A stretch of DNA of 64,000 nt. Source: Dyella sp. GSA-30 (GTDB taxonomy: Bacteria > Pseudomonadota > Gammaproteobacteria > Xanthomonadales > Rhodanobacteraceae). The notes beneath the pieces were generated by a model. The model was not told the origin of the DNA and ran no database searches. It worked only from the letters and a program-made list of their open reading frames with translations. Numbering within the stretch: position 1 is the stretch's first letter; each line of letters starts with the position of its first letter. The position numbers and the translations under genes are program-made. The stretch lies in contig NZ_AP027042.1 of assembly GCF_027924605.1 (NCBI RefSeq), positions 1,713,524 to 1,777,523 on the forward strand, written 5' to 3'. Positions 1-8,357 of the stretch are shown here, piece by piece.

Positions 1-113
1 CGGGCGTTCGAGCGACAGCATCTGACAAAACGCTGACAGGGTTTTCCTACAACTTGCGTAAGAGGCCGTGCCATAGCACCCTGGCGCCCGTCATCCAGAG
101 GAAACGCCGCCAC

Positions 114-803
114 ATGGGCCGCAGCATTGCCATCGTCGAAGACGAACCCCTGATCCGCGCCAACTACGTCGAGGCATTGCATCGCTTCGGCTACGACACG
201 CGTGGTTACGGTTCGCGCCAGGAGGCTTCGACCGCCTTCGCCATGCGCCTGCCCGAGCTGGTGATCATTGATATCGGCCTGGGCGACGAGCCCGAGGGCG
301 GTTTCGATCTTTGCCGCGAGCTGCGCGCCAAGTCGGCCACCTTGCCGATCATCTTTCTGACCGCACGCGATTCCGATTTCGACGTGATCTCCGGCCTGCG
401 CCTGGGCGCGGACGACTACCTGAGCAAAGACACCAGCCTGCACCAGCTGGCCGCGCGCATTGCGGCGTTGTTCCGTCGCATCGAGTCGTTGAAGGCGCCA
501 GCCTCCAGCGAGACGGTGATCGAGCACGGTCCGCTCAAGCTCGAATCCGAGCGCATGCGCATCACCTGGGGCGATGTCGAGATCCCGCTTACGGTGACCG
601 AATTCTGGATGGTGCACACGCTGGTGCGCTTCCCCGGCCACGTGAAAAATCGCGACCAGCTCATGCGCGAAGCCGAGCTGGTGGTCGACGACGCCACCAT
701 CACCTCGCACATCAAGCGCATCCGCAAGAAATTCAATGCGATCGCGCCGGAGTTCGATGCGATCGAAACCGTGCACGGCGTGGGCTACCGGTGGCGGCCA
801 TGA
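114..803 (+). CDS. OmpR-family two-component response regulator
   Basis: DNA-binding response regulator of 229 aa. The N-terminal receiver domain shows the acidic pocket (VEDEP, residues 8-12), the phosphoacceptor Asp53 in the IIDIG strand, and the conserved Thr (LTARD) and Lys (YLSKD) sites. The C-terminal half is an OmpR/PhoB winged helix ending in the usual GVGYRW motif. I start at the ATG at 114 because AGAGGAAA lies about 10 nt upstream; an in-frame TTG at 54 would add 20 basic, non-family residues. Its stop overlaps the next start (ATGA, 800-803), and a histidine kinase follows, so this is the output half of that pair. The RR/kinase combination looks like the 'proteobacterial dedicated sortase' family (PdsR/PdsS type); that is recalled resemblance, and no sortase is in the window. 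Confidence 0.93.
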   Translation: MGRSIAIVEDEPLIRANYVEALHRFGYDTRGYGSRQEASTAFAMRLPELVIIDIGLGDEPEGGFDLCRELRAKSATLPIIFLTARDSDFDVISGLRLGADDYLSKDTSLHQLAARIAALFRRIESLKAPASSETVIEHGPLKLESERMRITWGDVEIPLTVTEFWMVHTLVRFPGHVKNRDQLMREAELVVDDATITSHIKRIRKKFNAIAPEFDAIETVHGVGYRWRP

Positions 804-1408
804 GGCCAAGGCTGTTTCTGGCCGGCCTGCTGTGGATCTTGGTGGCATCGCAAGCGCTGGCCGACGGTGTCATCGCTTATGGCAAAGCCGGCGGCAAGAC
901 ACCGGGCTGGGCGATTTCCACCAGCGTGCCGAAGGAGTGGACCACCGACTGTTGCCAGTACGCGCGCGCCATCGGCGTGAACCTGGTGATCTATCGCGGC
1001 GAGTGGACCGGCGAGCCAGACCAGGTGATCGTGCTCAATGTCTGGCCGCGCAAACTGCCGACGTTGGAAGCCGAATGGCAGGATGACCGCAAGCACTACC
1101 TGCAGCGCGATCCGGCCGGCACGTTCCAGCCGTTTGCGGTGCAGACGAGCAAGCCGATGACCTGCAACGGCAGTCTTTATCAGGGCAGCGACCACGTCGA
1201 CGACGTGGTGGTGTTCTGCGATCCGGGTGAATCGACCGGCATTCGCCTGAGCTGGTCGATGACACTCGCAGCCAACACGGCGAACCGTCAGCAGGCGATC
1301 GATCTGTTTCGCCAGGTGGTCGCGCAGAGCAGCTATATGGTCTACGAAGACAAGCATTCGGCGCCTGCCGAGGGCTCATCGAAGGGAAAGCCCAAGGGAA
1401 AGTCTTGA
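800..1408 (+). CDS. exported protein of unknown function between regulator and kinase
   Basis: Protein of 202 aa with a clear N-terminal signal peptide (MRPRLFLAGLLWILVASQALA, cleavage after about residue 21) and a Lys/Gly/Ser-rich C-terminus. The mature part contains several Cys residues (a CC pair near 45, others near 140 and 160), suggesting an oxidised periplasmic protein. The start ATG overlaps the regulator's TGA, so translation is coupled, and the kinase gene begins 20 nt after its stop. Sitting inside a two-component operon, it could be an accessory sensor or a target of the system; that is inference. I do not recognise a family. Confidence 0.8.
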   Translation: MRPRLFLAGLLWILVASQALADGVIAYGKAGGKTPGWAISTSVPKEWTTDCCQYARAIGVNLVIYRGEWTGEPDQVIVLNVWPRKLPTLEAEWQDDRKHYLQRDPAGTFQPFAVQTSKPMTCNGSLYQGSDHVDDVVVFCDPGESTGIRLSWSMTLAANTANRQQAIDLFRQVVAQSSYMVYEDKHSAPAEGSSKGKPKGKS

Positions 1409-1427
1409 GTCAGCGTAGCCTTAGCGC

Positions 1428-3446
1428 ATGAGCCTGCGTCGCAAACTTTTATTGGTTGCGCTGTGCACACTGGCCTTGCCAGTGGCCGGCTGGCTGTATG
1501 TGCGGCAGATGGAAGAACTGCTGCGCAGCGGGCAGGCGCAGGCCTTGACCGCGTCGGCCGGCGCGGTCGCGCGCAGCGTGGTGCTCGGCGGTGAGTTGCC
1601 GACCACCGGGCAGAAGGTCTGGTATGTGCAGAACGCGCCGACGCCGATCACCGTCGACGGTTACGGCGACGATTGGGCGCCGATGACGCCGTGGAGCCAG
1701 CCGCTCGGTTCGCGTGCCAAGCTGTTACTGGCCGAGGACGATCGCTGGCTGTATTTCTACCTGGATGTGCGCAGTACCCGCCGAACGCGCGCCGATAGCG
1801 GCGACGCCAATGCTCTGGCCGCCGACCATGTGGTGCTGACCCTGGGCAACGACGGCAAACAGCGCCGCTATCTCATTGCCAGCGCGGCGCCCGGTCCCGT
1901 GACTGCGTTGCCGCTGGATCCGTCAGTGGACGGCCTGCCCGATCAGCTCACCGTGCAATGGCAGGAGGACGGCAGCGGTTATCGCGTCGAAGCGCGCATC
2001 CCGCGTCCTTTACAGCAGCTCGGCCTGGGCGTGTTCGATGCTGCCGCTGGCGATACACAGCCGCTCGCCGTTGAGGAACGCCCGCTGCTCAGCTACTCGC
2101 GCCAGCTTTCCGATGAACTCGTGCAATTGGTACCGAGTGGCGTACGCGCGCGCGTGCTGGCGCCGCAAGGCTGGCTGCTGGCCCAGGGCGGGCATCTTTC
2201 CAGCGCGGCACTGGCGCGCGAGCAGCCCGGCTGGTTCGCGTCGCTGATTTATCGTTCGCTGCTGGCCAACCGTCTCGATGATGCCGCGCTGTGGTCCGAA
2301 GATGCGCCACGTCTTGAGCTGGCCGAAGTGCAGGAGGCCGCCCATGGATCGCCTGCCAGCGTCTGGCGCCAGGGCGAAGCGCGCGGCAGTGTGGTGCTGG
2401 CCGCCGCGGTGCCGATTCAGCGCAACGGCAAGGTCGATGGCGTGTTGCTGCTCGAACAGTCCAGCCGTGCCGTCCCTTTGCTCGCCAACCGCGCGCTGTT
2501 CGGTTTGCTGTTGACCAGTTTCGGCGTTCTGCTGGTAGCCGGCGGCATCCTGCTCGCATTCGCTACACGGCTGAGTCTGCGCCTGGGCCGGCTGCGCGAT
2601 GCCGCCGAACGCGCGCAATTGAACGATGGACGTCTGGAAGGTCGCTTCCCGATGACCGATGCGGAAGATGAAATCGGCGATCTGGCGCGCAGCTTTGAAA
2701 ATCTGCTGGAGGTCGTCGGCGGCTATACCGACTATCTGCGCACCTTGGCGTCCAAGCTGTCGCACGAGCTCAACACGCCCCTGGCGATCGTCAAATCCTC
2801 GCTCGACAACCTCGAGCACGCCTTGCAGGAGCGCCATGCAATGCCGGTCGAGGCACAGCCGTATATGGCGCGGGCACGTGACGGCGTCGCGCGGCTGGGC
2901 GCGCTGGTGCGCGCCATGAGCGAAGCCAGCCGGATGGAGCGTTCCATCGCCGCGGCTGAGCCCGAGGATGTCGACCTGGTCGAAGTGGTGCGGGGTTGCG
3001 CCGATGCTTATCGGCCGCTGGTGGGCGCGCGCAGCCTGCGCTGCGAGGTGCCCGAGACGCCGTTACATTTGCACTGCGCGCCGGAACTGATCGCGCAGGC
3101 GTTGGACAAATTGCTGGACAACGCCCTGTCGTTCACGCCCGAGGACGGCTGGCTGGCGCTCAGCCTGCGCCCATGGAGCGACGGCGGTGCGGATGGCGCG
3201 GAGATCGAACTGGCCAACCAGGGCCCGCCGCTGCCCGCGTCGATGCAGGGCCGCCTGTTCGATTCGCTGGTCAGCCTGCGCGACAAAGCCACCCCGGGCG
3301 ATGCGCCGCATCTGGGGCTCGGGCTGTATGTGGTGCGCCTGGTGGCCGAGCGACACGGTGGCAATGCCGAGGCGCGCAACCTGGATGATGGGAGCGGCGT
3401 GACTTTCACACTGCGTCTGCATGGCATGCCGCGCGCGAGACTTTAA
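1428..3446 (+). CDS. sensor histidine kinase with extracytoplasmic CBM9/DOMON-like domain
   Basis: Membrane sensor kinase of 672 aa. TM1 lies at about residues 8-25. A large periplasmic region (about 30-350) includes a stretch near 70-215 with the pattern of a carbohydrate-binding (CBM9/DOMON-like) beta-sandwich (ITVDGYGDDW, WLYFYLDV). TM2 is at about 354-378, followed by HAMP, a HisKA domain with phospho-acceptor His446 in the SHELNTPL box, and a HATPase_c domain with the N box (DKLLDNAL) and the G2 box (GLGLYVV). It should phosphorylate the regulator encoded two genes upstream. The long ligand-domain layout matches the PdsS-type kinase family. The ligand is unknown. No strong ribosome-binding site is visible, but the ATG fits the signal anchor. 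Confidence 0.92.
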   Translation: MSLRRKLLLVALCTLALPVAGWLYVRQMEELLRSGQAQALTASAGAVARSVVLGGELPTTGQKVWYVQNAPTPITVDGYGDDWAPMTPWSQPLGSRAKLLLAEDDRWLYFYLDVRSTRRTRADSGDANALAADHVVLTLGNDGKQRRYLIASAAPGPVTALPLDPSVDGLPDQLTVQWQEDGSGYRVEARIPRPLQQLGLGVFDAAAGDTQPLAVEERPLLSYSRQLSDELVQLVPSGVRARVLAPQGWLLAQGGHLSSAALAREQPGWFASLIYRSLLANRLDDAALWSEDAPRLELAEVQEAAHGSPASVWRQGEARGSVVLAAAVPIQRNGKVDGVLLLEQSSRAVPLLANRALFGLLLTSFGVLLVAGGILLAFATRLSLRLGRLRDAAERAQLNDGRLEGRFPMTDAEDEIGDLARSFENLLEVVGGYTDYLRTLASKLSHELNTPLAIVKSSLDNLEHALQERHAMPVEAQPYMARARDGVARLGALVRAMSEASRMERSIAAAEPEDVDLVEVVRGCADAYRPLVGARSLRCEVPETPLHLHCAPELIAQALDKLLDNALSFTPEDGWLALSLRPWSDGGADGAEIELANQGPPLPASMQGRLFDSLVSLRDKATPGDAPHLGLGLYVVRLVAERHGGNAEARNLDDGSGVTFTLRLHGMPRARL

Positions 3447-3450
3447 GTTC

Positions 3451-3582
3451 AAGAGCCACCCCCTCACCCCCCGCATAGCCAGGGGAGAGGGGGCGCACTG
3501 AGGCAAGCCTTCGATACTACGCGCTTTTGCTCCCTCTCCCCCGGCTATGCCGGGGGAGAGGGTTGGGGTGAGGGGGGCTCTT
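3451..3582. repeat. paired palindromic intergenic repeat (copy 1)
   Basis: Two inverted arms, each a CCCTCTCCCC...GGGGAGAGGG palindrome flanked by CCCCTCACCCC, enclose a spacer of about 40 nt containing CTGAGGCAAGCCTT and CGCGCTTTT. The outer ends AAGAGCC and GGCTCTT are also complementary, so the whole element can fold. The same design recurs at 5847, 43921 and 58051, with a half copy at 28996. It resembles REP/BIME-type elements. It fills the gap between the kinase gene and trpE. Confidence 0.85.
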
Positions 3583-3651
3583 GGCCACACAAGCTCGCCA
3601 ACCCCTACAATGGCCGTTTTCACCGTTCTGGCCATTCGAGATTCTCCCCAC

Positions 3652-5127
3652 GTGATTTCCCGAGACGAATTCGACGCGCTGGTGGCGCAGGGGCATACCC
3701 GCATTCCGCTGGTGCGCGAGGTTTTCTCCGACCTCGATACCCCGCTGTCGGTGTACATGAAGCTGGCCGATGGCCCGTATACCTTCCTGTTCGAATCGGT
3801 CGAGGGCGGCGCCACGTGGGGACGCTATTCGATGATCGGTTTGCCGGCGCGTCGGGTATATCGCCTGCGCGGGCATGAGCTGGAAGTGGAAGACGCCGGC
3901 GAGATCGTCGAGCGCCGGCACCTTGAAGACCCGCTCGCCGAAATCGAAAAACTGCGCCTGCAGTTCGACGTGCCGCGCTTACCACAGTTGCCGGTATTCA
4001 GCGGCGGCTTGGTCGGCTACTTCGGTTTCGAGACGATCGGCTATATCGAGCCGCGCCTGGCGCAATGGGATCGACCCGACGAGCTGGGCACGCCCGATGT
4101 GCTGCTGATGCTGGCCGAAGAAGTGGCGGTGTTCGACAACCTCAAGGGTCGCCTCTACCTGATCGTGCATGCCGATCCGACCCAGCCGCAGGCCTACGCA
4201 CAAGCGCAGCGCCGACTCGATGCGCTGGTTTACCGCCTGCGCCAGGGTGGCTCGGCCTATCCGCAGCAGACCCAGTCGGTGGCACTGGACGAAAGCGATT
4301 TCAAATCCTCGTTCACGCGCGACGAATTCGAAGCCGTGGTCGAGCGTGCCAAGGAATACATCCGCGCGGGCGAAGTGTTCCAGGTGGTGCCTTCGCAGCG
4401 TCTGAGCGTCGGTTTCAATGCACGCCCGGTGGATGTCTATCGTGCGTTGCGCGCGATGAACCCGTCGCCTTACATGTATTTCGTCGATCTGGGCGATACA
4501 CAGATCGTCGGCTCCTCGCCCGAGATTCTGGCGCGTCTGAAGGAAGGCAAGGTGGTGGTTCGACCGATCGCCGGCACGCGCAAGCGCGGCGCGACCGAGG
4601 CCGAAGACAAGGCACTGGAAGCGGATCTGCTGGCCGATCCGAAAGAGCGCGCCGAACACGTCATGCTGATCGACCTGGGCCGCAACGATGTGGGTCGCAT
4701 CAGCGAGACCGGCACGGTGGAAGTAACCGAGTCGTTCGTGATCGAACGTTATTCGCACGTCATGCATATCGTTTCCGAAGTGCAGGGCACGTTCCGTCAG
4801 GACATGAGCTATATGGACGTGCTCAAGGCGACATTCCCCGCCGGTACCGTGAGCGGCGCGCCGAAGATTCGTGCATTGGAAATCATCCAGGAACTCGAGC
4901 CCTACAAGCGCAATATCTACGCCGGCGCGATCGGTTGGATCGGCTGGTGGGGCGATGCCGACACGGCAATTGCCATTCGTACTGCGGTTATCCAGGATGG
5001 CCGCCTGCATGTGCAGGCGGGTGCCGGCATCGTCTACGACTCCGATCCGGCGGCAGAATGGGAAGAAACCATGAACAAGGGACGCGCGCTGTTCCGCGCC
5101 GTGGCACAAGCGGCCAAGGGCCTATGA
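3652..5127 (+). CDS. trpE: anthranilate synthase component I
   Basis: Chorismate-using subunit that, with TrpG-supplied ammonia, makes anthranilate in the first committed step of tryptophan synthesis. The frame shows an Anth_synt_I_N region (IPLVREVFSDLDTPLSVY near residue 20) and the chorismate-binding domain with SPEIL, RPIAGTRKRG, LIDLGRNDVGRI, FPAGTVSGAPK and AGAGIVYDSDP. I choose the GTG at 3652 because it gives 491 aa, the usual length in Xanthomonas relatives, and starts at the family N-terminus (ISRDEFDAL). An in-frame ATG at 3610 is the alternative; the frame is open further upstream into the palindromic repeat. The partner trpG is about 17 kb away. I saw no Trp-rich leader peptide or attenuator. 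Confidence 0.96.
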   Translation: MISRDEFDALVAQGHTRIPLVREVFSDLDTPLSVYMKLADGPYTFLFESVEGGATWGRYSMIGLPARRVYRLRGHELEVEDAGEIVERRHLEDPLAEIEKLRLQFDVPRLPQLPVFSGGLVGYFGFETIGYIEPRLAQWDRPDELGTPDVLLMLAEEVAVFDNLKGRLYLIVHADPTQPQAYAQAQRRLDALVYRLRQGGSAYPQQTQSVALDESDFKSSFTRDEFEAVVERAKEYIRAGEVFQVVPSQRLSVGFNARPVDVYRALRAMNPSPYMYFVDLGDTQIVGSSPEILARLKEGKVVVRPIAGTRKRGATEAEDKALEADLLADPKERAEHVMLIDLGRNDVGRISETGTVEVTESFVIERYSHVMHIVSEVQGTFRQDMSYMDVLKATFPAGTVSGAPKIRALEIIQELEPYKRNIYAGAIGWIGWWGDADTAIAIRTAVIQDGRLHVQAGAGIVYDSDPAAEWEETMNKGRALFRAVAQAAKGL

Positions 5128-5158
5128 GTGCCGTCCTGATCATCGCCGAGGAGTCTTC

Positions 5159-5830
5159 GTGCGCATTTCTCGTTTTGTTTTCGTTCCGCTGATGTTGCTC
5201 TCCATCGTTGCCAGTGCGCGTGAGCCGGCCGGTCCGGTATGGCGCGATACCGCACTCGAACGCACCCAGGTACTGGCGTTGCTGCAGACCTTGAACGCGA
5301 ATCTGCTCAGCCAGTCGAGCGCCACGCAAACCTTGCAGCAATGGTGCGATGCGCATCACCTGGCGCAGGAAGCGAAGATCGTCGCGCATCGCGTGACGGG
5401 TGAGGACAAGCCCTTGTCCACCGACGACCGCACCTTGCTGGGCATCGGCCCGGACGAGGAGGTGCGTTATCGGCATGTACGGCTGGCGTGCGGCGACTGG
5501 GTATTGTCCGACGCGGACAACTGGTACGTGCCGTCACGGCTGACGCCTGAAATGAACTATCAGCTTGATCATTCGGACGTACCGTTCGGCACGGTGGTCA
5601 AGCCATTGGGTTTCCGTCGCCAGACGTTGTCCGCTGGGTTGTTGTGGTCGCCGTTGCCGAAGGGATGGGAAACGGATGCCAAGGTGCCGCCGCCGAGCGG
5701 CAAGCCAATGGCGGTTGCTCCTTACGTGCTGCAGCATCGCGCTGTGTTGTTTCGGCAGGACCAGCAGCCATTCAGTCTGGTTGTTGAGACCTATACGGCT
5801 GATGTGTTGGCGTTTGGTCCGCGGAAGTAG
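5159..5830 (+). CDS. exported protein, possibly chorismate-lyase-like fold
   Basis: Protein of 223 aa read from a GTG with GAGGAG about 6 nt upstream, 31 nt after trpE. Residues 1-20 form a signal peptide (FVFVPLMLLSIVASA). The middle holds a pattern (YRHVRLACGDWVLSDADNWYVPSRLTPEM, then a PFGTVVKPLGFRR stretch) reminiscent of the UbiC/UTRA chorismate-lyase fold: a buried beta strand carrying an exported ligand-pocket motif. That fold call is inference, and the true UbiC enzyme is cytoplasmic, so the function is unknown. It could share a transcript with trpE. No downstream terminator is seen other than the palindromic repeat. Confidence 0.75.
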   Translation: MRISRFVFVPLMLLSIVASAREPAGPVWRDTALERTQVLALLQTLNANLLSQSSATQTLQQWCDAHHLAQEAKIVAHRVTGEDKPLSTDDRTLLGIGPDEEVRYRHVRLACGDWVLSDADNWYVPSRLTPEMNYQLDHSDVPFGTVVKPLGFRRQTLSAGLLWSPLPKGWETDAKVPPPSGKPMAVAPYVLQHRAVLFRQDQQPFSLVVETYTADVLAFGPRK

Positions 5831-5846
5831 CTGCCGAAGGCCAAAA

Positions 5847-6001
5847 GCCCCCTCACCCCGGCCCTCTCCCCCGGCGAAGCCAGGGGAGAGGGAGCTAAAA
5901 GCGCGCAAAGTTCAAACTTGCCTCAGTGTGCCCCCTCTCCCCTGGCTTCGCCGGGGGAGAGGGCTGGGGTGAGGGGGCGCAAGAGGCGATGCGAAGCGAG
6001 C
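5847..6001. repeat. paired palindromic intergenic repeat (copy 2)
   Basis: Same two-armed element as at 3451, in opposite spacer orientation: the central part reads AAAAGCGCGCAAAG ... CTTGCCTCAG, the reverse complement of copy 1. After the second arm comes a conserved tail, GAGGCGATGCGAAGCGAGC (5983-6001), which also follows the copies at 43921 and 58051. It separates the trpE-side operon from the convergent hydrolase gene and may act as a bidirectional transcription barrier. Confidence 0.85.
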
Positions 6002-6023
6002 CTGCAGCTCTAAGCGGGCATCA

Positions 6024-7031
6024 TCAACGCCCCAACGCATCATCCAACGCCGGATAAAACCGCTCCGGCGCCTCAAGCATCGGCGCGTGCCCCAGACCAT
6101 CCAGCGGGATCAGCCGCGCACCAGGAATCGCCCTGGCCGCCTCCTTACCTAGCGCAACGTAGTCGCCAAGCTTCGCCGCAACAGCGGGCGGCGCGATGTC
6201 CCGGCCAATAGCCGTGCGATCGGCCTGACCGATGATCAGCACCGTAGCCACGTTGATGTTCGGCAACTCGTGCACCACCGGCTGGGTATAGATCATGTCG
6301 TAGGTCAGCGCACCGGCCCAGGCAGCAGTATCGCGGCCATCGCCTTCGTACATGCCGGCCTGCAACAACACCCAGCGGTCGTACTGCGGCTTCCAGTGAT
6401 TGTCGTAGTAACTCTTCAGCTGATACGCCTTGATCGTCGCGTAGCTGGTTTTCAGCTCGTTCTTGTACCAGTCGTCGACGCTGCGCCACGGCACGCCCTT
6501 GGCCTTCCAGTCTTCCAGGCCGATCGGGTCGACCAGCACCAGCTTTTGCACCGCATCGGGAAACATCAGCGCGTAGCGCGTGCCGACCATGCCGCCCATC
6601 GAGTGCGCAACGACGATGCTCTTGTCGATACCCAGGCTTTGCAACAGTCCATGCGTATTGGCGGCGAGCTGATGAAAGCTGTACTGGTAGTCGCGTGGTT
6701 TGGACGATTTGCAGAAGCCGATCTGGTCCGGAACGATCACCCGATAGCCCTGGTCGCGCAGCCGTTCGGCGGTCGCCGTCCAGTAGGGTGCGCAGAAATT
6801 CTTGCCGTGCAGGAGCACGATCGCCTGGCCGTTCGACTTGGCCGGTTGCAGGTCCATATAGGCCATCTGCAAATCGTGACCCTGGCTGTGCACATCGAAC
6901 CAATGCACGGGGTAGGGATAGTCGTAGTGCTCCAGGCGAGCGCCCAGCGGCGCGACCTTGGGCGTGTCGTCTGCATGGACGGTGGCGGCTGCCATAGCGA
7001 GCACAAGCCCGGCGACGAGGAGGCGAAGCAT
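6024..7031 (-). CDS. exported alpha/beta hydrolase
   Basis: Periplasmic or secreted alpha/beta-hydrolase of 335 aa with a signal peptide (MLRLLVAGLVLAMAAATVHA). It has the oxyanion segment LLHGKN (73-78), the nucleophile elbow AHSMGG with Ser144, and a C-terminal GLGHAPMLE histidine; a catalytic Asp is expected in the WKA/IIGQADRT region. Two ATGs compete. I use the inner one at 7031 because AGGA sits 7 nt upstream, whereas the outer ATG at 7037 has almost no spacing. The elbow has Ala instead of the usual first Gly. The substrate is not evident. It is divergent from the peptidoglycan operon. Confidence 0.88.
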   Translation of the reverse strand: MLRLLVAGLVLAMAAATVHADDTPKVAPLGARLEHYDYPYPVHWFDVHSQGHDLQMAYMDLQPAKSNGQAIVLLHGKNFCAPYWTATAERLRDQGYRVIVPDQIGFCKSSKPRDYQYSFHQLAANTHGLLQSLGIDKSIVVAHSMGGMVGTRYALMFPDAVQKLVLVDPIGLEDWKAKGVPWRSVDDWYKNELKTSYATIKAYQLKSYYDNHWKPQYDRWVLLQAGMYEGDGRDTAAWAGALTYDMIYTQPVVHELPNINVATVLIIGQADRTAIGRDIAPPAVAAKLGDYVALGKEAARAIPGARLIPLDGLGHAPMLEAPERFYPALDDALGR

Positions 7032-7205
7032 GGGCATTCCTGGCGAAAAGCTGAAGAAGGCCAGTATAGCCAGCCGGCACGCGCCGGATTTTGCATGCCG
7101 TACCTATCAGTCTTGCTTACATCGCTTGCCCCGGAGCAGGTCTACGGTGTGATCCGCGGACGATTTGCGCTTCAATAGCCCGAAGCTGCAAGGCGAGAGG
7201 TGTTC

Positions 7206-8357
7206 GTGATTCAGACCGTTTGGCCTTACCTGGCCCTGATGTTGCTGGCCGCCGGCTTGTTTCCTGCGCTGGAGCGGCGTTACAACTGGCGACTGTTCCA
7301 GGTGTTTCCGCCGATCGTACTGACCTATCTGGGCGTGACGGCGCTCGCGGTGGTCGGGCTTTGGCAGGTCAACGACGCCATTCGTGCGGCGCAGGCGACC
7401 ATCGTCGCGCAACTGGTTCCCGCGCTGCTGTTCCTGTTGATGATCAACTGCGATCTGCGCGCCATTCTTGCGCTGGGACCGCGCGTACTTGCGGTGTTCA
7501 CCTGCACCGCGATCAGTCTGTTTGCGGCATTCGTGCTGGTTTTTCTCGCTTTCAGGCACTGGCTGCCGGGTAGCGCGTGGCAGCCGTTGGCGGCGCTTTC
7601 CGGAAGCTGGATGGGCGGCACCGCGAACATGATCGCGGTGAAGCAGGCCATCGGCATGCCCGATTCGCAGCTCACGTTCTCATTGCTCACCGATGCCTTG
7701 TGCTACTCGATGTGGGTGGCCGTGTTGTTCGGCGTGGCACGCTTCGCACCGGCTTTCAATCGTTGGACGCGCGCACGTTCCAGCGCGGAGATGGTGGTGG
7801 CGCCGACGCGCACGCACGGCCCGGCCACGCCCGATGGCGTCTTGCTGTGGCTCGGCCTGGCGCTGGCCGTGGCAGCGGGCTCGGCGTGGCTCGGTGAGCG
7901 GCTTCCTGCGTCGGGCATGGTGTCGGCCTCGACCTGGACGATCCTGCTGGCGACAGCCGCGGGGTTGGTGGCCGGCATGACGCCGCTGGTGCGCTTTCCC
8001 GGTGCCAATGTGATTTCCAGCGCCATGCTGATCAGCGTTGTTGCCGTGCTTGCTTCGCAAAGCAACTTCAGCGGTATCGGCGATGCGCCGATCTATCTGA
8101 TCTGCGGTATCTGCATCATTGCGGTGCATGCCGTGCTGCTTGCGTTGTTTGCACGCCTGTTTCATTTCGATCTCTATCTATGCGGCATTTCCTCGCTGGC
8201 GCACATCGGTGGTGTTGCCGCCACGCCGGTCCTGGCAGCATCGTACGCGCGCAGTCTGGTGCCGGTGGGTGTATTGCTGGCCTTGCTCGGCTATATCCTG
8301 GGTACCGGTTTTGGTTTATTAGTGGCGCAGGTGCTGAGCGCGCTGGCAAACGGATGA
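7206..8357 (+). CDS. DUF819-family integral membrane protein
   Basis: Hydrophobic protein of 383 aa with about ten transmembrane helices. The central SWMGGTANM motif and the IAHIGG-like region near the end (SSLAHIGGVAATPVLAASY) are typical of DUF819 (YjcL-type) proteins. The GTG at 7206 is preferred because GAGAGG lies 5 nt upstream; a GTG at 7200 is in the same frame. It is the first gene of a four-gene operon (ATGA overlap at 8354) whose other members act on peptidoglycan peptides, so it may carry muropeptides or dipeptides. That transport role is inference from context. Confidence 0.88.
   Translation: MIQTVWPYLALMLLAAGLFPALERRYNWRLFQVFPPIVLTYLGVTALAVVGLWQVNDAIRAAQATIVAQLVPALLFLLMINCDLRAILALGPRVLAVFTCTAISLFAAFVLVFLAFRHWLPGSAWQPLAALSGSWMGGTANMIAVKQAIGMPDSQLTFSLLTDALCYSMWVAVLFGVARFAPAFNRWTRARSSAEMVVAPTRTHGPATPDGVLLWLGLALAVAAGSAWLGERLPASGMVSASTWTILLATAAGLVAGMTPLVRFPGANVISSAMLISVVAVLASQSNFSGIGDAPIYLICGICIIAVHAVLLALFARLFHFDLYLCGISSLAHIGGVAATPVLAASYARSLVPVGVLLALLGYILGTGFGLLVAQVLSALANG

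Noticed and set aside
2010-2837. Long minus-strand frame opposite the sensor kinase
   Set aside because: Composition is Gln/Arg-rich as expected from reverse reading of GC-rich coding DNA; no family features.
3451-3582. CRISPR-like repeated arms
   Set aside because: Only two inverted arms per copy, no regular direct repeats with unique spacers, and no cas genes.
3447-3651. Trp attenuator before trpE
   Set aside because: No short frame with consecutive Trp codons was found; the hairpins present belong to the dispersed repeat.
3979-5109. Long open frame on the minus strand opposite trpE
   Set aside because: It mirrors trpE codon structure in GC-rich DNA, has no ribosome site or domain, and lies fully inside a certain gene.
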